Source of the DNA: Sulfurospirillum cavolei
Lineage (GTDB): Bacteria; Campylobacterota; Campylobacteria; Campylobacterales; Sulfurospirillaceae
Reading direction: 5' to 3' (one strand)
Length of the DNA stretch: 64,000 nucleotides
Assembly: GCF_000813325.1 (NCBI RefSeq)
Contig: NZ_BBQE01000003.1
The notes beneath the pieces were generated by a model, which was not told where the DNA came from, did not search any database, and saw only the letters and a program-made list of their open reading frames with translations. Shown piece after piece: positions 1-8,680 of the stretch (position 1 is the stretch's first letter; each line of letters starts with the position of its first letter). A program made the position numbers and the translations under genes.

Positions 1-12
1 AAATAGTGGAGA

Positions 13-660
13 TTATAAAATGTGTGTATAACCTGTTTCTGGCTCTATTGCAATAATGATTGCATTGCCGGACAGATCGGTTAGCGTGATTTGGCATTGA
101 GCCGTAATAATTCTATTCCTTTGGTAAATTGCTCCAAATCCACTAGGAACTCCTTTAAGCGGTCGCCCCAAATAATCAAACGATATTCTTTGGCTTCCAC
201 CAAACTGGCATGCCGCATTAAAAGTTATTGTAGATACTCCATACTTCATTCCTAAATTCATCTCTTGCGTAGCTCCTACACCGTTAGAAAAAATAATTCC
301 CGTATATCCTCCAGTAAGGTATTTTGCAGGATCTAAAGGGTTAAGAGCAACTTCGTTTAACGTGAGATTGGGATTTGCATTTTTATTGCCATCGGAAAAA
401 ATCGTGTAAGCCCACTGATTATAAGTATTAGCATCTGAGTTAAACACTATTTGCCATCGTTCTTGGTACCATGTTGCATCATTCACATCAAACTTATCAT
501 CCTGCATCGCAAGGTGTTGCGTGTACCTTATATGACTGACAAGTTGGTCGGCGGCTTCTCGGAGGGGGTTGCGCGTGAAGCTTGAGGCTACCATATAGGA
601 GAGAATCCCTACGACGACAATGACAAAAACCAATTCCAACATCGTGAATGCTTTTTTCAT
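13..660 (-). CDS. type IV pilin-like (pseudopilin) protein
   Basis: A 215-residue protein that opens with a classic prepilin N-terminus: a short basic leader (MKKA), then the F-T-M-L-E-L methylation-type motif with Glu at +5, and a single hydrophobic helix to about residue 27. The rest is a globular domain with two cysteines (in the AACQFG and TAQCQIT stretches) that could form a disulfide. This is the architecture of type II secretion or type IV pilus minor pseudopilins, which are cleaved by prepilin peptidase and assembled at the inner membrane. The start has a good ribosome site (AAAGAGG). It lies 11 bp after the membrane glycosyltransferase gene and is the last visible gene of that operon. 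No assembly ATPase or secretin gene is in the window, so the machine it serves is unknown. Confidence 0.85.
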   Translation of the reverse strand: MKKAFTMLELVFVIVVVGILSYMVASSFTRNPLREAADQLVSHIRYTQHLAMQDDKFDVNDATWYQERWQIVFNSDANTYNQWAYTIFSDGNKNANPNLTLNEVALNPLDPAKYLTGGYTGIIFSNGVGATQEMNLGMKYGVSTITFNAACQFGGSQRISFDYLGRPLKGVPSGFGAIYQRNRIITAQCQITLTDLSGNAIIIAIEPETGYTHIL

Positions 661-671
661 GCGAGCCTCTT

Positions 672-1862
672 TTAGCCTAGCCTGTAGACGTAAAATGTTT
701 TGACGACTTTTCCGACATAGACGATATCGATTTGTTCAAACCCTTCATCTATCTCTTTTTGAGGGCTGAGTTTGACGAAACCGCCGCTTTGAATACCGTA
801 AAATTTCAAACGCAAGGAGAGTTTGTCGTCCTTGAGAATAATTTTATCGATGCCTTTTTCATGTAAAGCTTGCGCCAACTCTTTAGCGATATGGTATTTG
901 ATGGCAAAATTACGCGACGGATTTTCCAAAAAGTAGTATAGCGGTTTGTGCAAATAACTTAAAACCGTATTGCACACAAGCGTGATCAGGATCAATCCGA
1001 AGACCAAAGTATGCCATTTGCGAAATTGCGGTAAGCGCACGCGATAGCTGTTAAAAAAGACTTTAACCATCAACGGAACGGACAGAACGACAAACGGCGC
1101 AAAATCTTCCAATGCCAAACGCTGACGAAGCGACAAAATAAACGAAACGATCAAAGAGATAAACGAGATATACCATAAAAGATTTTTCTCTTCTTTAATC
1201 AAAATACGGTACATCGCATACACAAAATAGAGAAAAAGCAACGGGGAAAATACGGCCGCATAAATACCGAGCGTATCGACGAAATAGCCCTTAGGCTTTC
1301 CTCCCGTGTCAAAACCGTACAGGTACATCGCCGCACTAAATAAAATCAACGTCAAAATCGTCAGGTCGGTTTTTTTCTGCATCAACGCATAGATAAACAA
1401 AGCGATGTAAAAAATCGCAAACGAATTATCGACAAAAAGCGAGCCGATCAAGATGACATGTGAAGCGACTTTATACTCTTTGAGGTAACAATAAGTAAAA
1501 AGAAGCGTTAAAAAGATGACGAGGCTTCCTTGATTGACCAGCAACGCAGCGCTATTGACGCCCGGAAGAAACGCATAAATCGCTACGGCAATAATGCGAT
1601 CGATCGTTCTTTTTAAAAATAATTTTCCGATTTTATAAAGCAAAAAGATCGAGAGTAAATGCAAGATGATGGACGGCAAACGTAACGCCAAATCATTTTG
1701 TCCCAAAAGGCTCGTCGAAGCATGCGCCAAATAATGCACGATCGTATGGGCGTTGAAATAAATATCGGCTTCGTCGTAACTAATCGAAAGCGTTTGCGTC
1801 TCAACCATCAACGCCGCGGCACTGAAAAGCAAGATGAGTCCGAGGAAAAGACGCTCTCTCAT
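672..1862 (-). CDS. GT39/ArnT-like polytopic membrane glycosyltransferase
   Basis: A 396-residue inner-membrane protein with about ten hydrophobic segments. The first periplasmic loop carries the acidic SYDEAD motif (about residue 28), followed by the NDLALRLPS stretch typical of PMT/ArnT (GT39-like, GT-C fold) enzymes that transfer sugars from polyprenyl-phosphate donors. A soluble C-terminal tail of roughly 80 residues follows the last helix. The start overlaps the trpG stop by four bases (ATGA), so it is probably co-transcribed and translationally coupled with that gene. The acceptor (protein, lipid or pilin) cannot be read from the sequence. Family assignment is by motif and topology only. 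Confidence 0.7.
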   Translation of the reverse strand: MRERLFLGLILLFSAAALMVETQTLSISYDEADIYFNAHTIVHYLAHASTSLLGQNDLALRLPSIILHLLSIFLLYKIGKLFLKRTIDRIIAVAIYAFLPGVNSAALLVNQGSLVIFLTLLFTYCYLKEYKVASHVILIGSLFVDNSFAIFYIALFIYALMQKKTDLTILTLILFSAAMYLYGFDTGGKPKGYFVDTLGIYAAVFSPLLFLYFVYAMYRILIKEEKNLLWYISFISLIVSFILSLRQRLALEDFAPFVVLSVPLMVKVFFNSYRVRLPQFRKWHTLVFGLILITLVCNTVLSYLHKPLYYFLENPSRNFAIKYHIAKELAQALHEKGIDKIILKDDKLSLRLKFYGIQSGGFVKLSPQKEIDEGFEQIDIVYVGKVVKTFYVYRLG

Positions 1863-2428
1863 AGTTTTAAAAAGTTATTTAAAATGGCATGCCCGTGTTC
1901 ACTCAAAATAGACTCCGGGTGAAACTGAACGCCGTAGATGGGTTTATCTTTGATTTGCAACGCCATAATCTCGTGGTCGTCGGTACTGTACGCCGTTGGA
2001 ATCACACACTCCGGAAGCCCTTCTTGCTCCACGATGAGCGAATGGTAACGTGTCGTCGTAAATTCTTCAGGCAAGCCTGCAAATAAACAACTGTTGTGAA
2101 GCTGTTTGGTTTGAGAAGTTTTGCCGTGCATCATACGTTTGGCGCGAACGACTTTCGCCCCGAACGCCTGTCCGATAGCTTGATGTCCCAGACAAATACC
2201 CAAAATAGGGATTTTCCCGCCGAAATATCGAATAACGTCCAAACTCACACCCGCTTCGTTGGGAGTTGCGGGTCCTGGGGAAATGATAATTTTTTCCGGA
2301 TGCAACGCTTCGATCTCTTCAACGCTCAACTCGTCGTTTCGGATAACCTTAAGATCGGCTCCGAGTTCTAAACAATATTGCACGATGTTGTACGTAAAAC
2401 TATCGTAATTATCGATCATTAACACCAT
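1859..2428 (-). CDS. trpG: anthranilate/aminodeoxychorismate synthase glutamine amidotransferase subunit
   Basis: A class I glutamine amidotransferase of 189 residues that supplies ammonia to a chorismate-using partner (TrpE or PabB). It opens with MIDNYDSFTYN, has the oxyanion segment SPGPATP, the nucleophile Cys79 in GICLGHQ, and the His-Glu pair of the triad in FHPES near the C-terminus. Length is normal for TrpG/PabA; such proteins often serve both tryptophan and folate pathways, and no trpE or pabB is adjacent to decide. I chose the ATG at 2428, which has GGAA upstream; ATG codons at 2440 and 2419 are alternatives. The stop overlaps the start of the GT39-like gene. Confidence 0.9.
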   Translation of the reverse strand: MVLMIDNYDSFTYNIVQYCLELGADLKVIRNDELSVEEIEALHPEKIIISPGPATPNEAGVSLDVIRYFGGKIPILGICLGHQAIGQAFGAKVVRAKRMMHGKTSQTKQLHNSCLFAGLPEEFTTTRYHSLIVEQEGLPECVIPTAYSTDDHEIMALQIKDKPIYGVQFHPESILSEHGHAILNNFLKL

Positions 2429-2473
2429 TAGTAGTTCCATAAGCAAGTTTTAACTATCATAACACGCTTTTGC

Positions 2474-3820
2474 TTAAGATTCGACAATTCGGGAAAGCAA
2501 CCACGTAAGTGCCAGTAAATCCGCGCTGCCTCCGGGGGAGAGATTTTTGGCGATCATGGTTTGATCGAAACGTTTGAGCGCGTCGTCCAAATCTTGGTGA
2601 TTTAGACCTACATGTAAGATTTTTTGCGCTTCGTTTTTCGTAAATGCCAAACCTTCCAAACCGCCGCGCGACCAGAGCGTGCTGTCCTCAACCGTGCTCA
2701 TTAGTAAAAGCAGCGTTTGTTTGAGAGCATTTTCCTCGCCGAAACGCGCATAGCATTCGCGAAAAAACGGGAGCGACGTTTCAAAGACGAGTGCAAAACC
2801 GCTTTGCGCCACCCCTCGAATGCCCAAACTTCCCGTCTCTTTGAAAAAGCGCATTCCCGCGCTGTTGGGTGTTTGACGCATCAAATCTTCTTCGACCACA
2901 TGCGCGCACAAAACGTGAACTTCCGTTTGCAACGCCTGACATGTCAAGCTTTCGTTTCGAGCTTTAAGTCGCCCGATCGCTCCGCACAAAAGGGCTAAAC
3001 AAAAGATCATGCCTTTGTGCGTATTGACGCCTCGGGTCGCTTCAAACATCGCGTTTTCGCACGCAATTCCGATACGCCGCAAACGCGAAAATGCCGTTTG
3101 AGGTTCTTCGTTTGCGTACATGTAAGCCTCTTCGAGAAAACGTTGCGTCCAAGGAACGATCGCTTCGATGCTTGCGTAAAACGTCGAAATATCCATATCG
3201 CGATGCGCACCGGAATTTGCTTGATCGACCAGTCCGGGTTTTGGGGTGAGTTCGACTTCCGTTTTCATCGCGCGTTTGCACCACAGTGCTATGCTCTGTT
3301 TCCATGCGTGCTTTTGCACCGATGCGTCGATATGCCGATGCAGTTCTTCGTACGAATGGACTTGCGCTCTTGCACAGATTTTGGCTTCGTTATCGCATAT
3401 CAAGCAGCGTCTTTTGGGGTATCCGAATGCTTCGCGCGACAGGATTTTTCCTTGTGCGTCGAGCACGTCGATGTCCATAAAACGCCCCAAGGGATGCTCT
3501 TCTTCGATCTTACATGTCAGCCTTTTCAATCTTTCAGAACGAGCCTGACATGTAAAGATAGCTTCCGCACCGCTGATGGCTAAGGTGGATTCAAAAGCTA
3601 AAAGCGTCAGTGCTTCGCGCTCTAAAAGGAGGTGAATTTCGCGAAGGGCAATGTCAAAGATCACGACGGAGGAATGGGAAAGTTTGAGCGAACCGGGAAT
3701 CGTGAGGCTTAAGCAGATGAGCGATACCTCGCCAAAGTGCGCCAAAAGCTCTTTTTGCCTTTGTGCGCGCTTCTCTTTGGCGTTTAAAATACTCTCTAGC
3801 GTCGCATGCGTATCGATCAT
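2474..3820 (-). CDS. citXG: fused CitX-CitG: citrate lyase prosthetic-group synthesis and transfer
   Basis: A 448-residue fusion of two maturation enzymes. Residues 1 to about 160 are CitX-like (apo-citrate lyase phosphoribosyl-dephospho-CoA transferase), with the G-R-F-M-D-I-D-V motif at 112-119 and a cysteine cluster around 139-149. Residues from about 165 to the end are CitG-like (triphosphoribosyl-dephospho-CoA synthase), with the TPKPGLVD...SGAHRDMD motif near 192-210. CitG makes the prosthetic-group precursor from ATP and dephospho-CoA, and CitX attaches it to a serine of CitD. Such fusions are known in several bacteria. The ATG directly abuts the citF stop codon (TAAATG), so it is the last gene of the citrate lyase operon. 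Confidence 0.9.
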   Translation of the reverse strand: MIDTHATLESILNAKEKRAQRQKELLAHFGEVSLICLSLTIPGSLKLSHSSVVIFDIALREIHLLLEREALTLLAFESTLAISGAEAIFTCQARSERLKRLTCKIEEEHPLGRFMDIDVLDAQGKILSREAFGYPKRRCLICDNEAKICARAQVHSYEELHRHIDASVQKHAWKQSIALWCKRAMKTEVELTPKPGLVDQANSGAHRDMDISTFYASIEAIVPWTQRFLEEAYMYANEEPQTAFSRLRRIGIACENAMFEATRGVNTHKGMIFCLALLCGAIGRLKARNESLTCQALQTEVHVLCAHVVEEDLMRQTPNSAGMRFFKETGSLGIRGVAQSGFALVFETSLPFFRECYARFGEENALKQTLLLLMSTVEDSTLWSRGGLEGLAFTKNEAQKILHVGLNHQDLDDALKRFDQTMIAKNLSPGGSADLLALTWLLSRIVES

Positions 3821-5320
3821 TTAGGCAAGTTGTCGCACCACGTCGATGATCGAGCCGTCGCGATAGCGAATGACCGCAACGATTTTGTCGGTGTACGCGA
3901 TCTGTGCAGGTTCCCCGCAAAGTGCAATCGCGCGCTCATACAGGGTATGAATATCGACGACATGTAAGCCTGCTTTTTGGAGTCTCTCTTTCAACTCGCG
4001 GTTTTTAGGATTGACCGCGATACCTTGGTCGGTGACGAGCACGTCTACGCTCTCTCCGGGCGTGACGACGGTATTGACACGCTTGGTCACGGTCGGGATG
4101 CGCCCGCGCGTCAAAGGAGCAACGATGATGGAGAGCTTTGCTTCCGCCGCCGTGTCGCTATGTCCGCCCGAAGCTCCCCTCAAAAGACCCTTCGAACCGG
4201 TAATAACGTTGACGTTAAACGCCACGTCTACTTCGAGCGCACTCAAAACGACGATGTCGAGTTGTTTGATGGATGCACCTTTAGAGCTTGGATTGGCGTA
4301 TTCGTTGGCACTGATTTCGATATGGTTTTTATTTTCTCCGAGCGATTTGGCGGCAAATTCGTCGAAGCTTTGCACGTCCAATAGGTTTTTGATTAAGCCT
4401 CGTTTGAGCATATACACCATCGTCCCCGTAATGCCTCCGAGCCCGAAACTGGCCTTAATGCCCTTTTCTTCCATACGTTCACTCAAAAAGACGGTCGTTG
4501 CCAAAGAAGCTCCGCCCGTTCCGGTTTGGATACTAAATCCCTCTTGAAACAATCCCGAATGCTCAATCACTTTTGCCGTAAGGCTTGCGAGCAAAAGCTC
4601 TTTGGGATTGGTCGTCATCCGCGTCTCTCCCGCGCCGATTTTGGAAGGATCGCCCACCTCGTCGACCACGACGATCGCATCGACTTGGTCTTGATGCAAA
4701 CTTGCCGGAACGTTCGGGTATGCTTCCAGCGATTCACTCAAAACAACGACGTAATCGGCATAATGCGCGTCCATCATCGCGTATCCTAAAGAGCCGCATT
4801 TGGAACGTCCCGAATAGCCGTTGGCATTGCCGAACTCGTCGCTAACGGGAACGCCTAAAAAGGCAACGTCGATGTGAAGTTCGCCCGATTGAAGCAGATG
4901 CACGCGCCCGCCGTGCGAGTGAATCTGTACCGGTTTTTGCATCAACCCTTTTGAAATTGCTTCACCCAACTTTGAACGAAGTCCCGACGTATAAATTTGC
5001 GTTACGACGCCGTTTTGAATGTGCTCGATCAGCGGATCGTGAACGGAGGCCAAAGAGCTCGACGCCAAGGTCAAATTTTTAAATCCCATTTTGGCGATAA
5101 CGTTCATCACGTTATTTAAGAGCAAGTCGCCGCCCCGAAACGCATGATGAAACGAAATCGTCATGCCGTCTTTCAATCCGGAGCGGTAAATCGCCTCTTC
5201 GATACTCAAACACAGCTTCGCACGTCGCTCTTCGCCTTTATTTTTCTCTTCGTAGCGAAAGAAAGGAGCGTTACTCGGCGTTAACGCTTTAGGGTTAACG
5301 TATTTTTCGATATCTTTCAT
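3821..5320 (-). CDS. citF: citrate lyase alpha subunit (citrate:acetyl-ACP transferase)
   Basis: A 499-residue alpha subunit of citrate lyase. It exchanges the acetyl group on the acyl carrier protein CitD for citrate, the first half of the cleavage of citrate to acetate and oxaloacetate. The sequence is a CoA-transferase-type fold with the glycine-rich stretches FGLGGITG and KGLLRGASGGH, and its length is as expected. An in-frame extension of 66 codons upstream lies inside citE and looks like shadow sequence. The ATG at 5320 follows AGGAGAAG and overlaps the citE stop as ATGA, so that start is firm. Citrate lyase is cytoplasmic and used in fermentative or anaerobic citrate breakdown. Confidence 0.95.
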   Translation of the reverse strand: MKDIEKYVNPKALTPSNAPFFRYEEKNKGEERRAKLCLSIEEAIYRSGLKDGMTISFHHAFRGGDLLLNNVMNVIAKMGFKNLTLASSSLASVHDPLIEHIQNGVVTQIYTSGLRSKLGEAISKGLMQKPVQIHSHGGRVHLLQSGELHIDVAFLGVPVSDEFGNANGYSGRSKCGSLGYAMMDAHYADYVVVLSESLEAYPNVPASLHQDQVDAIVVVDEVGDPSKIGAGETRMTTNPKELLLASLTAKVIEHSGLFQEGFSIQTGTGGASLATTVFLSERMEEKGIKASFGLGGITGTMVYMLKRGLIKNLLDVQSFDEFAAKSLGENKNHIEISANEYANPSSKGASIKQLDIVVLSALEVDVAFNVNVITGSKGLLRGASGGHSDTAAEAKLSIIVAPLTRGRIPTVTKRVNTVVTPGESVDVLVTDQGIAVNPKNRELKERLQKAGLHVVDIHTLYERAIALCGEPAQIAYTDKIVAVIRYRDGSIIDVVRQLA

Positions 5321-6204
5321 TGTTCTTCTCCTAACACACCCGACGCACGCGCCAAATCTAAAATCCATTCCGCACGCAAGACAACCGGAGCATCGACCAT
5401 TTTTCCGTCCAAGGAGACGACGCCGAGCCCTTTTTCTTTGGCGTCTTTCGCCGCTTCGCAAACTTCTATCGCCCAATCGACCTCTTTTTTGGAAGGTTCG
5501 AACACTTTGTGAAGCCATGGAATCTGATTGGGATTGATGAGCGATTTTCCGTCAAATCCAAGCCCTTTGATGTACTGCGCTTCGTGTACAAACCCCTCTT
5601 TGTCTTTCACGTCCGAAAAGACCGAGTCGAACGCGCCGATTTTTGCCGCACGCGCCGCCAGTAAAATCTGATTGCGCGCCGCGCTCAGTTCGGTTCCTTC
5701 TTTAGTCCGTTGGGTGCGAAGGTCGCGTACGAAATCTTCCGCGCCCAAGGCAATGCCCATCATCCGTTTGGAGCAACGTGCGATATCGACGGCATTCACG
5801 ACGCCTAAGGCACTCTCGATCGCCGCAAGAAGCAACGTCTTTTTCTCGCGTCCGATGCGGTTTTCGATATGCGCGATCTCTTGTTCCATCTCCAAAACGT
5901 CGTCCATCGTATCGGTTTTTGGAAGACGAATGATATCCGCCCCCGCACGAATCACCGCTTCTAAATCCTGTAACCCGAAAGGCGAACTCAGCGGATTGAC
6001 CCTCACGGCGGTTTCGATATTTTGGTAGGTAAAATGGTGTAAAGCGTGAAAAACCATCATCCGCGCCGAATCTTTTTCGCTCAGTGCCACCGAGTCTTCC
6101 AAGTCGAACATAACGGTATCGGGTTGATAAATAAACGCGTTGCAGACCATACCGGTGTTGGATCCGGGCACAAAAAGCATGCTACGTCGAAGTTTTTGTT
6201 TCAT
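5317..6204 (-). CDS. citE: citrate lyase beta subunit (citryl-ACP lyase)
   Basis: A 295-residue HpcH/HpaI-type aldolase-family protein that cleaves citryl-ACP to acetyl-ACP and oxaloacetate. Recognisable blocks are the N-terminal RRSMLFVPGSN, the metal/substrate segment FDLEDSV, the RVNPLSSPFG region, the acidic GAEDFVRD loop, and GFDGKSLINPNQ near residue 225. I use the ATG at 6204, which overlaps the citD stop (ATGA) and has GGAG upstream; a TTG four codons earlier is unlikely. It is part of the overlapping citC-D-E-F-XG series. Confidence 0.95.
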   Translation of the reverse strand: MKQKLRRSMLFVPGSNTGMVCNAFIYQPDTVMFDLEDSVALSEKDSARMMVFHALHHFTYQNIETAVRVNPLSSPFGLQDLEAVIRAGADIIRLPKTDTMDDVLEMEQEIAHIENRIGREKKTLLLAAIESALGVVNAVDIARCSKRMMGIALGAEDFVRDLRTQRTKEGTELSAARNQILLAARAAKIGAFDSVFSDVKDKEGFVHEAQYIKGLGFDGKSLINPNQIPWLHKVFEPSKKEVDWAIEVCEAAKDAKEKGLGVVSLDGKMVDAPVVLRAEWILDLARASGVLGEEQ

Positions 6205-6506
6205 AACGTACTCCAATCGGGCTCATTCACGCCCAAAGCACGCAAAAGTGCCGTTTGCACGCGCGCTTTGATCACAAAATCCAAAGCCCCTTTATCCTGA
6301 ACCGTCACTTTCACGCGATCGACGTTCATGGAAAGTACCGTCTGAAGCACTAAAGCCTCGATCGCATCGCCGTAGATTTCGGCAACGCTGCTCTCCAGCA
6401 CGATTTCGACTCCCGCTTGATCGTTTTGCATCACGCGCACGAACGCATCGCTCGATTCTAACGTTCCCGCATGCGCGGGTTGTAAGTGTACATGTAAGGT
6501 ATTCAT
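6201..6506 (-). CDS. citD: citrate lyase acyl carrier protein (gamma subunit)
   Basis: A 101-residue acyl carrier protein of citrate lyase. The attachment site for the phosphoribosyl-dephospho-CoA arm lies in GTLESSD; by comparison with Klebsiella CitD the modified residue is the first serine, Ser18 here. The protein carries the acetyl and citryl intermediates between CitF and CitE. The ATG at 6506 overlaps the citC stop (ATGA), and the gene's own stop overlaps the citE start in the same way. A longer in-frame reading of 24 codons lies inside citC and is not needed. Confidence 0.93.
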   Translation of the reverse strand: MNTLHVHLQPAHAGTLESSDAFVRVMQNDQAGVEIVLESSVAEIYGDAIEALVLQTVLSMNVDRVKVTVQDKGALDFVIKARVQTALLRALGVNEPDWSTL

Positions 6507-7510
6507 TCTACTTCCTCTTTCATCGCCGCAAGCAATCGATAGGTACTTTGCGGTACGAGACGGGCTATCTCGTCCCAACGATTCTCTTTCATCGCACCTC
6601 GGGCTCTCGAAGCCGAAATCGGCTCACCCGACTCGGCGATACGCTTAAGCTCCACAAGCTCGATAGGCGGATACTCGCTCGCTTCGGCAAGCCGTCGTTT
6701 CATTTGCGTATTATACTCGTTTGTGACGACACATAAAGGCTCTTCTCCCACAAAACGATGCGTAATGCCTAAAGGAGGGGCTAAATGATGCCTAAAAATT
6801 GCCAAATCCAGTTCGGTATAAAGCGAATTGATTCGCCCCTTGTCTTTAATAAAGTACGTCGGGAACGTCGCTTTGGAAATCATATAATCCGAACCCTCGT
6901 GCAACGTGAGGTTCATAAAATCGCGCACGCCTTCTTCAATCATACGGTAGCGATCCGCAAAACGAAAGAACGAAGCGTCTTCTTTGACCACAAACAGATG
7001 CACCCAATCCGATCGCGCACACGCCTCTTGCACCAAATAACGATGCCCCAACGTAAAGGGATTGGCGTTCATCACGATGCATCCGACCGTATCGCCCGAA
7101 TGACGCAGTTTTCGTAGACGTTTTTTATACGCTTCGATCGCGTAGCTGTTTTCCATCAAGATGACTTCGCCGTGCGCTTGTTCGATGTATTTAAATCCGC
7201 ACGATTCGAAGACCTCTTGATAGTGGGGTTTGGTAAATAAAAAGAGCTCAAAACGCCCTTCACGGTAGGCGACTTTTAAGAGTTCGCTCATCAGGCTTAA
7301 AGCCGCGCCTTCGCCGCGAATGCTTTCGTCGATGGCGATATTTTTCAACACTTTGCCGCTCAATCCGCCGCATGCGACGATGCGATCTTCTTCTTTAGCG
7401 ACGACGAACGTTTCGACGTCTTCGGACATTTCCAATGAAACGCTTTGTAAAAATTCTCTGATTTTCTGCCTTCGAACCTTGCTTGTTTGGGGCACTTCAG
7501 AGAAAACCAT
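6503..7510 (-). CDS. citC: [citrate (pro-3S)-lyase] ligase
   Basis: A 335-residue enzyme that uses ATP and acetate to acetylate the thiol of the CitD prosthetic group, switching citrate lyase on. The N-terminal part is a GNAT-like domain (IRGEGAAL, CoA-loop type). The C-terminal part is a nucleotidyltransferase domain with the T/HxGH-type motif in NANPFTLGHRY and a later SASRAR segment. The chosen ATG at 7510 overlaps the stop of the upstream transporter gene (TAATG). Order and overlaps with citD, citE and citF are those of a standard citrate lyase operon. Confidence 0.93.
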   Translation of the reverse strand: MVFSEVPQTSKVRRQKIREFLQSVSLEMSEDVETFVVAKEEDRIVACGGLSGKVLKNIAIDESIRGEGAALSLMSELLKVAYREGRFELFLFTKPHYQEVFESCGFKYIEQAHGEVILMENSYAIEAYKKRLRKLRHSGDTVGCIVMNANPFTLGHRYLVQEACARSDWVHLFVVKEDASFFRFADRYRMIEEGVRDFMNLTLHEGSDYMISKATFPTYFIKDKGRINSLYTELDLAIFRHHLAPPLGITHRFVGEEPLCVVTNEYNTQMKRRLAEASEYPPIELVELKRIAESGEPISASRARGAMKENRWDEIARLVPQSTYRLLAAMKEEVE

Positions 7511-8655
7511 TAGACTCCTTTTTGAAGCATGTAAGCAAACCAAAGCGTCGCAAACGCGATGCACGTCAACAAGCCGATAAACGCGTGCCATCCTAAATAC
7601 GCGTAAAAAACACCCGGTGCGAACGTCCCGATCGTACCTCCCGCATAGTAAAAAGAGAGATAGAGTCCGTTGGAAATCGCCCGTTTTTCATGCGCCAATT
7701 TGCTGATGAGCCCCGAAGCGACCGAATGGATAATGAAAAATCCCGCGCAAAAGACGAACATCCCCGCAAACATCACGGTATAATCGCCGATATGAAAGAT
7801 TTGAAGCCCGAGAGCGAAGATCACGATGCCGATCATAATGGTTTTCGTCTCGCCGCCTAAGCGTTTGATCAGCCATAAAATCCGAATCGACACGATAAAA
7901 CCGATGATATACCCCGCATACATCATCCCGACTTTTCCGTATCCCATCGCCGAGCTGAGTTGTTTGAGCTGAAACGGAATAAAATTCAACAGTGCTTGAA
8001 AGACGAAAAAGATAAAAAACATCATCGTATAAATATTCAAAAAACTTTTTTGCTTCAAAACATCGACGATTTGAGAGAGTTTCGGCTTCACGAAATCAAC
8101 CTTCACCTCTTCGCCGACATAATGCAAGCACCCGTACATCGCAATTAATGCAATGCCCAAAAGAATAAAAAAGAGTCGCCACCCGAAAAGATCGCTCAGC
8201 GTTCCGGAGAGTAATCGCCCGATAAACCCTCCCAAAATCGTCGCCGCGATGTAGTAACCGATGGCTTGCTGAACCCTCTCTTTGGGCGTAATAAAACTGA
8301 TATAACTCATCAAAGAGGTTAAAACGGCGGGAATCAAAACGCCTTGAAGCGCTCGAATGCCGAGTAACGCCGCGTACGTATCGCTGTAGGCAAATAAAAG
8401 TTCCAACACGCCCAAAATCAAAACGGCATTTCTCAAAAAAAGTTTGGAGGAGAGCGTTTCTAAAACATACCCGTACACAATCGGCGCAAAACCTAAGGGG
8501 AGCATAATGACGGTCGTAAAAATAACCGCCTCAAAACGGCTTAAGGCAAACTCTTTTTCAAAAAGGGGTTGAATGGGCTGCACCGCATAAAGGGTGCAAA
8601 GCGTTAAAATCGTACATGTATAAATAATAAGAAGTTGGTAACGCGTCAAAAACAT
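7510..8655 (-). CDS. MFS transporter, first gene of the citrate lyase operon
   Basis: A 381-residue major facilitator protein with twelve predicted membrane spans. It has the amphipathic loop pattern of the superfamily and a GFIGRLLSGTLSDLFGWR segment between helices 4 and 6, and it most resembles the YnfM/Bcr-type drug-H+ antiporter branch as far as I can judge. It is translationally coupled to citC (TAATG), so its natural role is probably linked to citrate: uptake, citrate/product exchange or efflux. It is not CitS, CitT or CitM-like. The first good ATG is at 8655, directly behind a terminator-like hairpin and with no properly spaced ribosome site, so the start is less certain than the rest. 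Confidence 0.75.
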   Translation of the reverse strand: MFLTRYQLLIIYTCTILTLCTLYAVQPIQPLFEKEFALSRFEAVIFTTVIMLPLGFAPIVYGYVLETLSSKLFLRNAVLILGVLELLFAYSDTYAALLGIRALQGVLIPAVLTSLMSYISFITPKERVQQAIGYYIAATILGGFIGRLLSGTLSDLFGWRLFFILLGIALIAMYGCLHYVGEEVKVDFVKPKLSQIVDVLKQKSFLNIYTMMFFIFFVFQALLNFIPFQLKQLSSAMGYGKVGMMYAGYIIGFIVSIRILWLIKRLGGETKTIMIGIVIFALGLQIFHIGDYTVMFAGMFVFCAGFFIIHSVASGLISKLAHEKRAISNGLYLSFYYAGGTIGTFAPGVFYAYLGWHAFIGLLTCIAFATLWFAYMLQKGV

Positions 8656-8679
8656 AAAAAAGGAGCCGAAACTCCCTTT
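8656..8679 (-). terminator. intrinsic terminator/attenuator between gpt-like gene and MFS-cit operon
   Basis: On the minus strand the 25-base gap is almost entirely a hairpin: AAAGGGAG, loop TTTCGG, CTCCTTTT, then six T residues running straight into the ATG of the transporter. The only Shine-Dalgarno-like string (GGGAG) is in the 5' arm, so folding would both stop transcription and hide the ribosome site. Confidence 0.7.
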
Positions 8680-8680
8680 G

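Noticed and set aside
3017..3583. Long open frame on the plus strand inside citXG (188 codons)
   Set aside because: It is antisense to a clearly coding gene, has no ribosome site and shows an unstructured Arg/Phe/Cys-rich composition typical of shadow frames.
4011..4547. Long open frame on the plus strand inside citF (178 codons)
   Set aside because: Shadow of citF; the composition (Ser, Pro, Leu repeats) mirrors the complementary codons.
5321..5518. N-terminal extension of CitF
   Set aside because: The 66 extra codons lie inside citE, are Arg/Cys/Gly-rich and unlike CitF; ATG 5320 has a strong ribosome site.
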